Assembly: GCA_025642065.1 (NCBI GenBank) | Contig: JAODUP010000227.1 | Span: forward strand, 124,001-188,000 | DNA from: Paralvinella palmiformis | Taxonomy: Eukaryota > Annelida > Polychaeta > Terebellida > Alvinellidae | Length of the DNA: 64,000 bases | Direction: 5' to 3' | Shown here: positions 11,844-25,800 of the stretch, piece by piece | Numbering within the stretch: the first letter of the stretch is position 1 | Layout of the letters: every line of letters begins with the position of its first letter | The notes under the pieces: generated by a model | The model's input: only the letters and a program-made list of their open reading frames with translations | Database searches by the model: none | What the model was told of the DNA's origin: nothing | Position numbers and translations under genes: made by a program

Positions 11844-13440
11844 CTGTGAATAGAAACAAGGATTCAGATAGGGTCATCAGATGACATCAAATATTAACAA
11901 ATCTGACAATAAAAACTACACAAGAGAGGTGTATCAGAGTGGCAAAATGATGTTTATATTGTAGAAATTAATTCCATGATAAATAACAAATAAACAACGC
12001 ACCTGTGACTTTTCCACGGTGGCACTCTCTCTATCACACATAGGACTGATATCCATACCCCTCTCACGTTCCATATCTCCCTGACTAAACAGCTCAGCCA
12101 TAATCCTATCTGTCCATTTACGATATAATTCCAGTGGCTTGGTAGGGTTGCTCAGGTCAGCACAATGGACCATGTTCTGGAGAACCTGTAGGATATGGTG
12201 ATGGTTAAGTAAGTATAAAACATTGTGATGATTACCCAATCAGCATGCATGCGCATACACACACACACACACATTTATAACCAAAATATGCGAAGTCATC
12301 CATGCAAAAACCAAAATATGTCCAGTACTTGTTTCATATATATACATATATATATAATAGCAATGCTCCAACCATCGCTACAATAATGGAGTTTACAAAA
12401 TATACTTTTTTAGTCTGAGCTACCAGACAGACAGTTTGGAAAAATGCTTTGAAAATGATCTTACTTGGCACAAATGTGTTTTTACTTGATAAAAATAGAG
12501 ATCCCTTTCTTCTCCATAGAAGACATGGGATCAGCCTAATAGATCATACCTGTATCCTATCTGTGTAGTTATCTAGCATCAAGACACCAGATCCAGCCAC
12601 TTTCTTTGTTTCTACCATTGTTTTTAAGTCAGCAAGTAAAGTCATATGCTTTGACATGTCTGTTGCCAAAACCTATATAAACATCACAAATTAATAAAAC
12701 ATGATATTCTACACAAACACACATGCACACACACATTCGTTTATGTTTATATACTCAAACATGTTAGCATGTTTTCTTCCCAAACATATTTATAATAAAA
12801 ATATTTATATTTCCAATGTCACCATTTTAAACGCATTTACCATATTAATGTTGATAATTTAAAGACAATATTTTATACTGTGCTTCTCTCAATTATTAGA
12901 TTGCCTCAAAGTATCATATCTATCTGACAAATAGAGATACTATAAAGCCTCAAAGTGAGTTAGTCAGTATTTTTATTTAATACAAGGAAACCTGACAAAT
13001 TTACCATACATTGATTAAAAACAAATATTGTTATAATTGTGGATGCTCAGATTACTGAAGTAGGCGGCACTTTCTTTTAGATAATCTTCGTCTATTGAGA
13101 ACTATGCAATATTCAGTATAATGAAGTTTGTTAGACAAACCATGTCAATGCTCATCCGTCGTAGGGTGCTGTGCTGCTTTTTGGTGAGATTCTGGAAGAT
13201 ATCACAACCTTCGTTTTGGAGAAGTTTAAAGGCAACAGCCAGGTGATGGTTCTCAAGAACTGACTCATCATTGTACATCAGTGCCAGCTCCGAATCTGTG
13301 ACACATAATAGTACAACAAATGGATGATTTATGCAGAACAACTAATGATTCATGAATGATGAACAAATCACACAGGAACTCTCCCCACCCTAATATGTAT
13401 AAATTATATTTATGTTTTTAGTAAAAGTCACTTTACATGT

Positions 13441-13477
<37 letters not shown>

Positions 13478-14342
13478 GTTATATTACAATGCTTCTGTAC
13501 AGTGAATTCTTTGGAATCATGTGATGATCATGTGATCAGATTTATGGGAGTGAAGAAAGGGAGCTTGTTTTGGCCTAAAAATGGTGACAGTGTTTATGTC
13601 TCCATTTGTTTAGTTACTTCGTCAGCTTTTACCTAAAACACTTACTACATTATACACCCAATATTATCTGTTTTAACAAAGCAATGTAATGTTTCAAACA
13701 GTGTGTGACATCGAACCAGAAACAAGAAGAATGTATTTTTACAATAACAGTTAATTAACTCATTGATCATTGAAAATAACGAATGAGGCAGATATATACG
13801 TATCCTGTGTAATAAGATTTGAAAAGTTTCAGTTTTGGTTTTTGTAAATGTTTTAAAAACTGTCATGGTAAACATAAGCAATGATTAGGCAAGAAAGTTT
13901 GGCAGCTGTTCTTACATAAGTTGAAAATAGTAAACACAGTCTTGTACAAAATATGAATCGATTGCAAAAACTAAATGCACTGCATACGTACTTGTGTTGA
14001 TAAGATACTGGCTGGTTAATCCGGGATGATCTACATCGTGAATGGCACAGGAAAATATTGTAGCAATGATCTCCAAGTCTGTAAAAACGTTCTGAAAAGT
14101 AGAAGATAAAAACACTTTATTTTGACTGGATGATTGTTAAAAATATTGGTTCCGAATATTCTTTGTATTAGTAAGGAGTAATCCAACCTCTGCCACCCCC
14201 TTTGCAAATTGAGTCATATGAGTAATCATTGCCTGAATGATAGAACAACCACTTTTTATTATCCAAAATGTTCTCCATCTTCTAGAACAATGACTGACTC
14301 ACCCATTATTTCACTCACTCATACATATTTAGACATACAACA

Positions 14343-14392
<50 letters not shown>

Positions 14393-14981
14393 GAGGGAAA
14401 GTGATTTTTGTTTAGTCTCATTACTTGTCATACCAGGAACACATGACTGAGAGAGAGATTAAAAAACAGAAACATAATCTATTTTGTCATAGTTAGTTTT
14501 CACAAACGCAGACCTCTAGTGCAGGCAGTGAGAGCAAGACGTGAGCTGACTGTGTCACATCGGCAGCGTGGACCCGATTATGGTACGGTACATCACGATA
14601 GTGCTCCTCAAGATGAAGCATGTAGGTGATTAGCGTATTTGGCTGTATTTTGTAGATGTTAAGCAGATCTCTTTCCTGAAATGATAACAAAAACTTGATG
14701 ATCACTGTAACCTAGGGTATTAGTCGGCAAGCAAATTAATGATGGTCACAGACATCAACCACAACACGTCACATGGCATTCAGTGAATAACTCACAGATG
14801 ACAACCGAGAACTTACTTGCAAAATTGCGTAGGTTATAGCAGTGAGTGGGTAGTTATTGGTTAGAGTAGCGACCTGAAATACGTCAATGCCCCACTGGTC
14901 CAAATCACCCATCAGCTGTTTGGGAGAGAAACAGAACATCAATGAAACACAAAATACACAGATCGGTTAAAACATCATTTT

Positions 14982-15023
<42 letters not shown>

Positions 15024-17286
15024 TCTTAATAATGTGCTGCCATCTGTGGAGTGAAATTAACACCTTGGTGAGGTTTACTGCCTATTATTGACTATGATAG
15101 AAACTCGCAGCTTTATCAAATATTAACATTATCCATATTAGAGTCTAATATGAAGCTAACATTTGATTGCATTTGAAATCAACTAGCAGCAGAGATCAAC
15201 TGAAGGTTTTTTCTCCCACTTGTATGCATACATCTATAATTAATTACAGTTGATAAACTAGTTTTAATGTAGTTACAGTATATAATAAATGCACATGTCT
15301 ACATTTTTCTATATTAAGTGATATATTGCCAAGTTAATGTCAAAAAACAGATTGCCTTCTGTAACCAATAATGATGTGTTCACTTCCTGAATATAGATTA
15401 TATTCAATAAATTGAATTGCACATTAATTTCGTCCCACCAAAGGTTAAGTTATGGGACTGGGTATGAAATATTATTGAATAAAATGTCAGCCCTGTATTA
15501 TATGTGTAGCAGCAACAATGACATTTATCAAATGATGAATTCCACCAATTATGTCAAATGTGTGTGGCTGTTTAATAATGGAGATCCTGTGAAGACAACT
15601 GTTTGTTTGCATATATCAGCTTTTTCAGTAGGGAATAGAGTAGAAGACACCTTACAAAAAGTAGGCACCAGGTGGTCTAGAAAAACACGGTTAGGCCATT
15701 GCTGTGGCTTTGCTGGAGAGAGGTATGTGTGTGGGGAAGGGGGTCAGTAAATAAGTAAATGCTTTTATTCCTTCATATACTGTACATAATTGACATATAT
15801 ATATTTGTTTTTAAATTCATGATACAGAGAGGTAACACCAATAACCTCATAGGATGAGAACCCATGGCAATAGTATACATTATTTGACATACAACACGAG
15901 ATATTCACTGATATTAAACTAGGTGTTACCTAAAAGGATGAAAAACTACAACCATCTCATTAAGGTAATAATTTGTTTTCTTCATAATTCAGAACACTTA
16001 TTACATTTGAAGTTTGCTGGTAATTCTTATACATTAACTAAGAACAGAGAAGTGGTGTGGAAAAACCCAATTGTTACATTTCATGTTTGTCACTTACTCA
16101 GTTGGGATTTTCTAACCTTAAATGGATATGAACATATCATATAATGTGTGTCTATGGTTAGGTCTTGGTGATACATTTTGAAATGTAATTTAAGATGAAC
16201 AAGGGCCATTTACTAGAAGAACTGGTTTGGAACTGTTTGTCTGTTCATGTGGGTATCACAAGTAAGCATTATTTAACAAATTGTCCTCTTTGCATCATGA
16301 TGTATGTCGAACAACATTTTTTAAATTATTAAATACAAATTTCAAATGGAACCACGACCTGCCATGAACCATGAACTGTTTTCTATCACAAATGCATCCT
16401 AAAATGAAGAGTCTCATGTTTTCTGCCACATGGGTTACAGCTGATCCATATACCAGATTACGTGCCCTCTGTAGCTATGATGTGATGCGACACACTGGTT
16501 GAGGTCATGATACATAACAGGGTCAGGGTTTGATGCCCAAGATTTAAAGTGTGAGGTTCTTGGTTTGAACCTGCTTATTGATTGCTGGTCATTCAAATTA
16601 ACAGTATTTACAGCATTTCCAATTTATATTAAACAGACATACCGTTGCAAATTCATCCTCATTTGTACACTGGACACCAAACTTTGGAAGGACCTCAGTC
16701 AAACTGTTTGTGTGTTTTAGGTTGTGTAAACCAGAAATCTCAGAAAAGGGTGGCTTTTTAGTTTCAAATTTCTTGTGTTTCTGTTCATCCTCGGTGTCTT
16801 CAACCTTGACCACTGGTACATCGATATCCTGTTGCTTATCTGCATATTAATAGGAAAGTATTTATTTGTCAATTCTGAACTGATACAAGACCAGATAAAA
16901 TTATGGCACTGGCTTTTCAACCTGTCATTGTAATTTGTTCATTTAAGAATAAAATTTCTAAGAAATAACAACTAGTATCTTCTTGCTCACCCAAAAACGT
17001 TGTGCAGATATATTCTGATACCTGATTTCCAGATTTACTAGACTCAGCAAAATGGCTCAATTCCCTGTTTAGCATCCGCTTGAACTGTTGGATAGAAACC
17101 AGAAAAACACAACTGATGAGAAATATTTTACTCACACACATTTTAAGAGATTACATTTAAAATGACTAAGAGTGGTTTTAGAAAAAGATGATACACACAT
17201 CAATTGATCACAGTGTACTGGACAGTATTATTTAATATCTCCAGTTCAAGGTTCTAATCACAGTATTGCCCGTATTATCAGTCACT

Positions 17287-17331
<45 letters not shown>

Positions 17332-20300
17332 CACATATATGGCTACTACGCCATACGTTTTACTGTAGACTCAAGACAGCTAGAATTTACAAGCTAACAA
17401 CAATCCTAGGGAACATACTGGTTCTTTTTTTATCTGGAGTCATTTTTGACCAAAGATAAAGAAAGCCTGAAGTTGATTGGTTCTGCTTATGACAGATGTT
17501 TGTTGATAGTTTACACAATTATTGTAGTAGTTGCCATCATAAAAATCCAAAAATTACAAATGATTTGTTCTGTTGTGATTTACAGAATAACACAAAAAGT
17601 ATATAAACAAAAAATCGGGTTCATCTGAATAACAAGATGCTACCATGACTGGAAACATTAGAGATTATAAAACCATAAAATCAAGGCTACCTTATTCCAT
17701 AAACTCGAAACTGTCAGATAGGAGATACAATTTTCACATGACCTTAGCTAAAACCATTGAACAATTAATTTATTGGATTGCAAAGAACCAACAATTATAG
17801 TGAATGAAGAAAGAATGAATGCTTAATTTAGCCCAGGCATTGGTTACACCTGGAGTAAGTGGCCTATTGTGTACTCCACAGGTAAATCATATGACAAGAT
17901 GACTGACCTTTATTAAAGGTTGACATTCCTTATATGATTCCATGACCTACACATTTACAGTTTAGTGTCCAACCTACACAAAGCTAATAATTCTGCGATG
18001 AAGCTTGAAGTCACACATCAAAATTGTAATGCGTGATGCTAAATTGTGAGAAGGACCAGTTAAATCAGAAGTCTTGAATGGTCCTACATGATCCAGACAT
18101 AAAACACAAAACAAACATTGTCTCCTGACCTTGCTTGATGCCATATCCGACACTGATCTCCTTGTCTGGATCTTGTCCAACTGCTCCAGACTCCATTCCA
18201 GCTCCTCGAGTGTCTCTGCAGCTATCTTCTGGTACTGATCATCTGAAATTTGAATAAGAGATGAATTCAAATGGAGAACATTCTGGATCATGGTGGCTAG
18301 ATTGTGGTCTAGTGGACTAGAACCATAGGTGCTTGCCTTTCATGTGATCCACTTGGCTGACTCAGCCACAGGTGAGTACCACATTAAGTATCGTCATGGA
18401 TTATGTGCCTATAATCAGTAGCTCGATACATTGTATCTCTGGAACTTTTATGACAGTGGTGAACTGTACAGATCCATATGAGCAAGTTCAAAATACTTTA
18501 AATTTTAATGATCCTGTAACACCTTCATAGTACAAGAAGAGGATTCAAAGTATAAACCACTAAAAAGGGCAAAATATTTACACAATCGCACCGATGCCAT
18601 GGCTACTCTATAAAATACATGGCACAAGTAATCCACTGAATTTTATGTTGGAATTGCCCATCACCATATCCACATTTCTGCTATTCTGCCATCAACTGGA
18701 ACATGCGGAACATGTCAGCAAAATATGTCACCAAGTTTCCGATCAAGTGACAACACGGCGAATGCATAACACACTGCCAGATGTTGGCCGCGTGTGTCGT
18801 GGATAAACACATCACAGTGCATACATCCTGGTTTATCGATATTTGGCCATAAACAGTTCAGTTTGTTGAGAGTTCAAAAATCAATTCTGCCATTTCAGCT
18901 ACATTCGTCAATAATGGTATTTTGTCTGATGTAATCATTTCTGTGTTGCGAATCAGACCATCTTTGGTGACAATAAATTATTATCAGAACACCTAATGAA
19001 GAGATTTAGTCGAATAAATATTATCAGAAGAGATCAATATGAGAGTCAAACAGAGCTGACATGGAAGAAAACTGTATGAATGTGTGGGATGGACAGGTAT
19101 ATGACTAAACACACACACATGTATGTGTGTGTGTGTAGGTGAAGGTATGCGTGGGTGGATGATGTTGTGAAGTGGATGTCAGTGTGTAGATGATATCCGT
19201 ATGTGGGGGTGAAGGGGTTGTTCATGTGTCATTCACGAAACACATGTCCAACATCTGAAATCAATAATTTTCTAAATGATGTCTTCTTTCTAGGACAGTA
19301 AGTAAGTAATTTTATTCGATGATATATACAGTAGCAATATTACATTTTTTATCACATAATATTATTTACAAGTATATACCATCAGGCCAACAGACAAGCA
19401 AAAAGCTGTAACCTCCAAAATAAAGACTAAACATGTAGAACATAATTGATTATACGAGGAGGACCAGTGGCCTAAAAGTTACATATTTAACTGTCTATGT
19501 CCGCTGTCCAAGCATGTTGATTAGGGCTATAGCATAACATAATATAGTACAATATATTATACAATGTACGTAATTCATAAATGACTTTATTAATTTGAGT
19601 TGGTAAGAAATATCTTTACAGATCTATTAAAGCTATGTTGCGACCTCAACTGTCTTATTGTTTCTGGCAGTTTGTACCATATTTCAGGTGCTAAGTAAAT
19701 AAATGTCTTTGATAAAAATGTTGTTTTTCTGTATTGTATGTGTGGCTGGTGAAGGCATCTTGTTTCGTGGGAATGAATATGTCTATTTACAGTGAACATG
19801 GCCTTTAGGGGATCTGGTAAAGAGATATTAATGAATGAATACATTATTTTTGAAAGTTGAAAAGTACATATATCCTTTAGCTTAAGAATCTGTAGCTTCT
19901 TAAATAAGCTAGAATAGTACCAGTGAGATGGGTTCAAATTAGAAACAACAGACTCACTCACTCACCACCACCCCATCTCTCTCATTACGTATCTATATTG
20001 TGCTTAAAAATGATTGGCACATAGGATATTATGAAAATATTTTTATGTGTGTGTGTGTGCATGCATGCCTGAATATGTGTATCTGGTGACCTTGAAAAGT
20101 CACTTGCCCACTTAGTTATCAATTGTGACTGTAACATCTGGATAAGTTAATTAATGTGTGTGTGCACGTTTGTGTGTGTGTGTGCATACATGTATATATG
20201 TGTGTACTCTCAGACATACACAACTGTGTTGCTCACCTGTTAATGTTGGGTGCATGTCCTGATTTGGAGTTGTGCTACTTTTATCCTGAGTTGTAGTTTC

Positions 20301-22788
20301 CGTGTTGTTATTGCTTCTCTGGGATCTGTGATGAATATTAATTATATTAATATAAATATATATTAATCATGTATCTGTGTCAAACAGACCACATTACCCA
20401 ACCAACAATAAAAAAAAATTAAATAATCAATGAATTAACAAACTTCTACAAGTAATTATATTTACATCCGGACTGGAGATGCCGGATATCTTCAACAATT
20501 ATCAATAAATAGACTGACTATGATCCTATATATATATTATATATATCCTATGATCACATATAAACATATTCAAAACATAAACACTCACACACGGGATGGA
20601 GTATTTGTGAGCAGTATAAAGTTGTTTCGGACACTACGTAAGCTCGCTAGGACCTGAGCAAATGGAGTGACGATAAGATCCTCGGCATGTCTGAAAATAC
20701 AAGTGAGACAACTCAGACATACAGGTGTACATTCATCAAAAGGATATGCTGTGTCACATTAGATTAAAAACAGTTGGCTGTTTCTCAGTGCAGATGTACT
20801 GATTACAGAAGTTACCGCACAATCCCTTTAACAGGGGGGGGGGGGTCTCTGCTAATAATGGTAATGCTACAATGATAACAATAAAGTATTACAAAAATTA
20901 TAAGAACAATTTTAATAATACAAAATTGTCATCATTTCAATAATTCACTGCAAGAAATGCAAAATTAAATATTATTAATGGAGCTCAATGCATCATCACT
21001 GGTGGAACAAAGACAAAAGAATCAGAAAATGATAGAAGTTTGTCAATAAAATCATTCATAGTTAATGCATGTCAATAATTTATACTTAAAGATTATGACC
21101 CTGTAGAACCAGCCCCAGTATGGTCCCAAACTCAGCCATAATACAGCCCCCCCCACAGTAATATCATTAAATTAAATTAACTAAACAATGGATTTAGTGC
21201 AAAACTCAAAATTATACCTTTATTCACATGATAATCCACACACACACACATAGCTCATAGTAGGTGGTGAATTAAACACTGAGTAGAGTGTTATTGGTAT
21301 AACACCAACTTGCTATAAGCTTTTTGTGTGCTTCAACTGGCTAACATTAACAAATATCTGTTTGTATGTTAATGAATCTCCTTGGGTGAAGCATCTATAA
21401 ATAGGATAACTTGGAATTAATCCATCAGATGACTCTGTGATGCAACTAGGTCATTCCTACCAAGTTTCTCACTTGTTAACATTCACATTGGTGATTATTT
21501 TGCAACATTTTCATATATTAATTTGTCTAAAGAAAACGAAATAACAGGATACAACCAAGAAATAATTAGTTAAACCACTGAAAATATTTTAGATGAAGAC
21601 ATACTGAAATACATCTCCAAAACTATTTAAAAAAACTTTAAACATTAATTATATGCTGTTAAATAATGACACATTTTCCACTTTAAAATGCCAATTAAAA
21701 GTCCATAAATTAAAAATTTCTATAAAATATTTAATAACCAAAAATAAAAAAATGGAAAACCCAATCAAATACTATCCCATCTTCTCTAAAACCTTTTATC
21801 ACTCTGTTTACTCTGAAGCATTTCAAGTTTTACAATCATATTAGTAATACATCCTTTTATCTAAATGCAAAAAATATATCACTCAAGTGTTGCTCCTGTA
21901 TATGTTACCCAAAGCTAAAAACAAACCTTATTATACACCCTAACTTGAGAATAGCTAATTATAATGGATTTGCAGAACATCTAGTGAACCCTTTCATTAA
22001 AATATCCCACTGGGAGTTGTAAATGGTACACTTCCTTGAGAGTTGAGGAAAGGTGAATAGTGAGGGATGGGGTTGGGAGAGGAAATCGAATTGAAACTGA
22101 ATAAAACCCTTGACCTAAATCAGAAAACAAGAACTACTTAGAGCACCATATTTGGTTTTAGATTATCGATGACTTGATATTATAATCACTTTATTTTATA
22201 TTTAATGTTAAACTTTATTCATATTTTCTTTGAAGATGGTGAATTTTGAATAAGCAACATTGTGTTTCTTACACTTAGATCCCAATAGTGCCTTGTGTAT
22301 ATACTTAAAATACTGATGTTTTGATTTTGTTACTTTATCTATTTATTATTATTATTAACTGGAACCATATAAAGATTTCTAATATAAAAACTGCATCAAT
22401 GCACTGATATCCCTTCGTTAGGGTGGTCTTTGTATTTCAGCCAGTGCTCGACTATCAAAGAAGTATGCACAACACAGTTTCTTGAACAGCCAGTGCTGGA
22501 CTATCAAAGAAGTATGCACAACACAGTTTCTTGAACAGAAATTGGTCGCAAACGGTACCGACGGTGACCAGAGATCTGCGACAACATACAAAAGCCATTA
22601 GGGGGGGAGGTAATTAATTGTGTAATGTGGCTAATTATTCGGTTTTCTCAACAGAATAATGTCCTCACAGATGTTTGTTTTATGAGAAATGTTGTTGCTG
22701 TAATTAGGAAAGCCAGCAAATGAAAAATGGCTACGTGAAGTGTGACATGCATTTGTCATTATGGCCTATGGTGGGTGTAATAACACAG

Positions 22789-22819
<31 letters not shown>

Positions 22820-25800
22820 GTGTGTGTAGTTTTAACATTGTGGAGTAAGCTCTATTGTGGAGTAAACTCTAGACGATTCATCATGGTATCGACCCCAGAG
22901 AGAGAGAGAGAGAGAGAGGAACATGCTAAGACCTGTGTAATATTACTCTATTTGTGCGTGCATGTGTGTGTGTGAGAGAGATGTACTCTTATGCAGTAGG
23001 TATCTCCATACATGAGATGTTACAGTAACATGACATCGCGCGCGTGTAGTCCCCCCCCCCCCTACAAGTTGATAACTGTAAATTGTGTAACGCTTCAATA
23101 CCTATATACGTCGTGTAAAATCGTGCCTATTGCGTATCAATACAAATAACGAATGAATCAGTTTATTTGTAATTCAATCAGTCAGTCAGTCAGTAAGTAA
23201 ATAAGTCATTGAATCAAGTAAACCAATAAATCAAACAGAAAATAAATTCAATATATTTTTACACACAGATATATATATATATATTAAAGTAACGCACACC
23301 CCGATGGATAACTATCATGAGCTCAACAAGATAATCCAGAACACTGCGGTGTACATTCCGGATACTAACCTGGACCAAAATGATGACCTCGCTTGTCGGT
23401 TGTGTCCTTCAAAAGAGTGTCCTTTTACCGGTGGTGGTGGTCTGGCTCCGTGTGTCGGCCTACACCCGGAGGGCGACTCACAAAACGCCAGACGTACGTT
23501 ACGCGGCAATGACTGCGAATACGGACCGTTGACGCCAGATGGCAGCACCAGATGGGACGGCATCGTTTCAAAATAGGCAGCCCGTGACCCTTTTGAGTTG
23601 AGAAATGTTTGGCCATTCCCCCAAAGCGGCATCGCAGCAGGACTGATAAGATCGTGGGATCGAGTGATCGGTGATCCCAGCATATTGTCCGGTATGTCTT
23701 TTGATACGGCCCCTATATAGATGGGAACAGAGGGTTCTGGACTGTCCACGTAGGATGTGGATGTTCTACTCATCGTTTTATTCGGTGTACTGTTCCACGA
23801 GGTTCGGTTACAACAGCTGTTTACAGAGAGTGCGGTTGTTGTTATTGTTGTTGTTTCTGCTGTTATTGTTTGTTAGTTTTAAGAAAGAAGATGACACAGA
23901 CCATTCTCTGCGACCTGAGGCAACAAATATAAAGAAACAAAAAAAGCTTCGCCATCTCACCATACACGGTTTGGGTAATATGTTGACAAATGCTCAAAAC
24001 TAGCAACACGATGTATGCATCAATTACACATACAAACAAGCACACACACATAAACACGCGCGCGCGCACGTGACAATAGAGACGTCGATTTACACGGAAT
24101 AGAAAGTGCGGATTACAGTTTCCTGAGAAGACCGAGTCTGTTTTCTTATTCCGAATAAAAGCATCATACTCAGTGCCTCCACCCGATGAAAAGAGTGGTC
24201 AGTGTTTCGAAAACAAATTTCATCGATACACGGAACAAGCACCATCAACAGTATGAGTTATCCGAAATCGATCTATAAATGTTTATACTGTCGTCGAGCA
24301 GTATTTCCTATCCAGAGCTATAACAAAGTAAATGTATCACGGATTTACTTCTTCTGTGCCACAGTCCGGCAAGTTTCTGGATGCCCAATTAGCCATACGA
24401 TTCGAGTCGATTCATCGGATCAGGTCGACCACGAAGGGTGTCCAAATGAATCATCATCACGACCTACTTCTCGCTATGATCCAGTTCCTGTCATGATCTA
24501 GTTATTATCATGATCCAGCTCTCGTCATGACCCAGTTCCAGGCGAATCACGACACCATATATAGCCCATGATGTCGCATATAACATGTAATCCGTTCACG
24601 TTGCAGGAACCAATCCTTGCCGAGGAGGAGTATATCCAAGAACGAAAAGGATCCCTGCATAACTGGTTGTATGGGCATCCTCAATGCCGAACTTGTATAC
24701 GTGCTATCATTGGGTATGGGCGCATATAGTTACGAACCGGGTCACGTACTTACTAGCTGCCTCTCTGCCTGCTAGTGGTACATCAGCTAATAGATCTCTC
24801 ATCGTAGAGACCACGAGAAGAATGCGCATTAACAATAACTGGTTTTATCCTATAACCGCCAGTAGAGCTGGTGACGACACACACACACATACTGCGCACT
24901 AAGCGGCGACCGAGTGTCGAACGGCAAAGCGCAAACTGCTTCCAGCTGTTGGAATATATTGTGTCACATATTGCATCACATGACACATGTTCGTACTTAT
25001 CCTGACCTAGATAAAGCCGTTTCCGCCGCCGAGGCCACCAATCCGAGTCCATTCCGAGCCGAGAAAATACACTCTCCAAGCGAGAAAACAGACAGATTTG
25101 GATTTAGAGTGAGAGAGACAGAGAGACTCGGAGAGATAGTTGCTTGACACCGGATGGAGTAATCCTCGCCGCGGCTCATCGCGCGGGCCTCCATGCAGCC
25201 TCCTCATACCAAAACGGCATTCCAACGGCAATCGTTGGCCACCTGAGAGAACTGTAGGCGCGATACTATTAATACTAATGCAGTAACTAATAACCAGTTA
25301 CACTTGCCAGCTATTTAGTTGTACGTGTATCCCGTCATTTCTGGATACGCGTACACCGACCATCCTTATTCTCTATATAACAAGTCTATTGCCGTCGGAT
25401 GTAAACATAGCGAACTATGAGCAAGGCATTTCTTAGTACTCGGTTCGGCGAAATAGTTCTCGCGCAGTCCAGCTGGGGATTCCTTGCTTAATGGCCGGGG
25501 GAAAATTCAGACGGGGCTCAGCTGTAGCCCAGCTGTCCATCCAACTGGATGTTAGGATGTCTGTTTCGGCGCCGCGCGATGTATATATGTTCACAAATCC
25601 AACAACTATTCAAGAGTGCGGGGGGGGGGTGGCGGTTGATGGCTTGGGGGAGGGGGGGGGGAAGTTCGGCTAGACACATCCAAAAGATGTTAAGAATCCT
25701 GATGGAGAAAGATTCGGCTAACAAACGACGTTCTTCCCGTTTGAATGAATTAAAAGACGCGAACATTTCGATTTCCGGAGTGTGGAAAGCACGGCCGTAC

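Noticed and set aside
23304..23576. 90-codon plus-strand ORF
   Set aside because: Lies opposite the candidate PDE4 first exon; the minus frame is longer and has a donor in the right phase.
24997..25079. Minus-strand peptide with a WWPRRRKR segment as a PDE4 short-form start
   Set aside because: The frame begins at a TTG, the internal ATG gives only 15 codons, and the donor (gtcagg after CTAG) is weak; the nearby 24754-24829 candidate is better.
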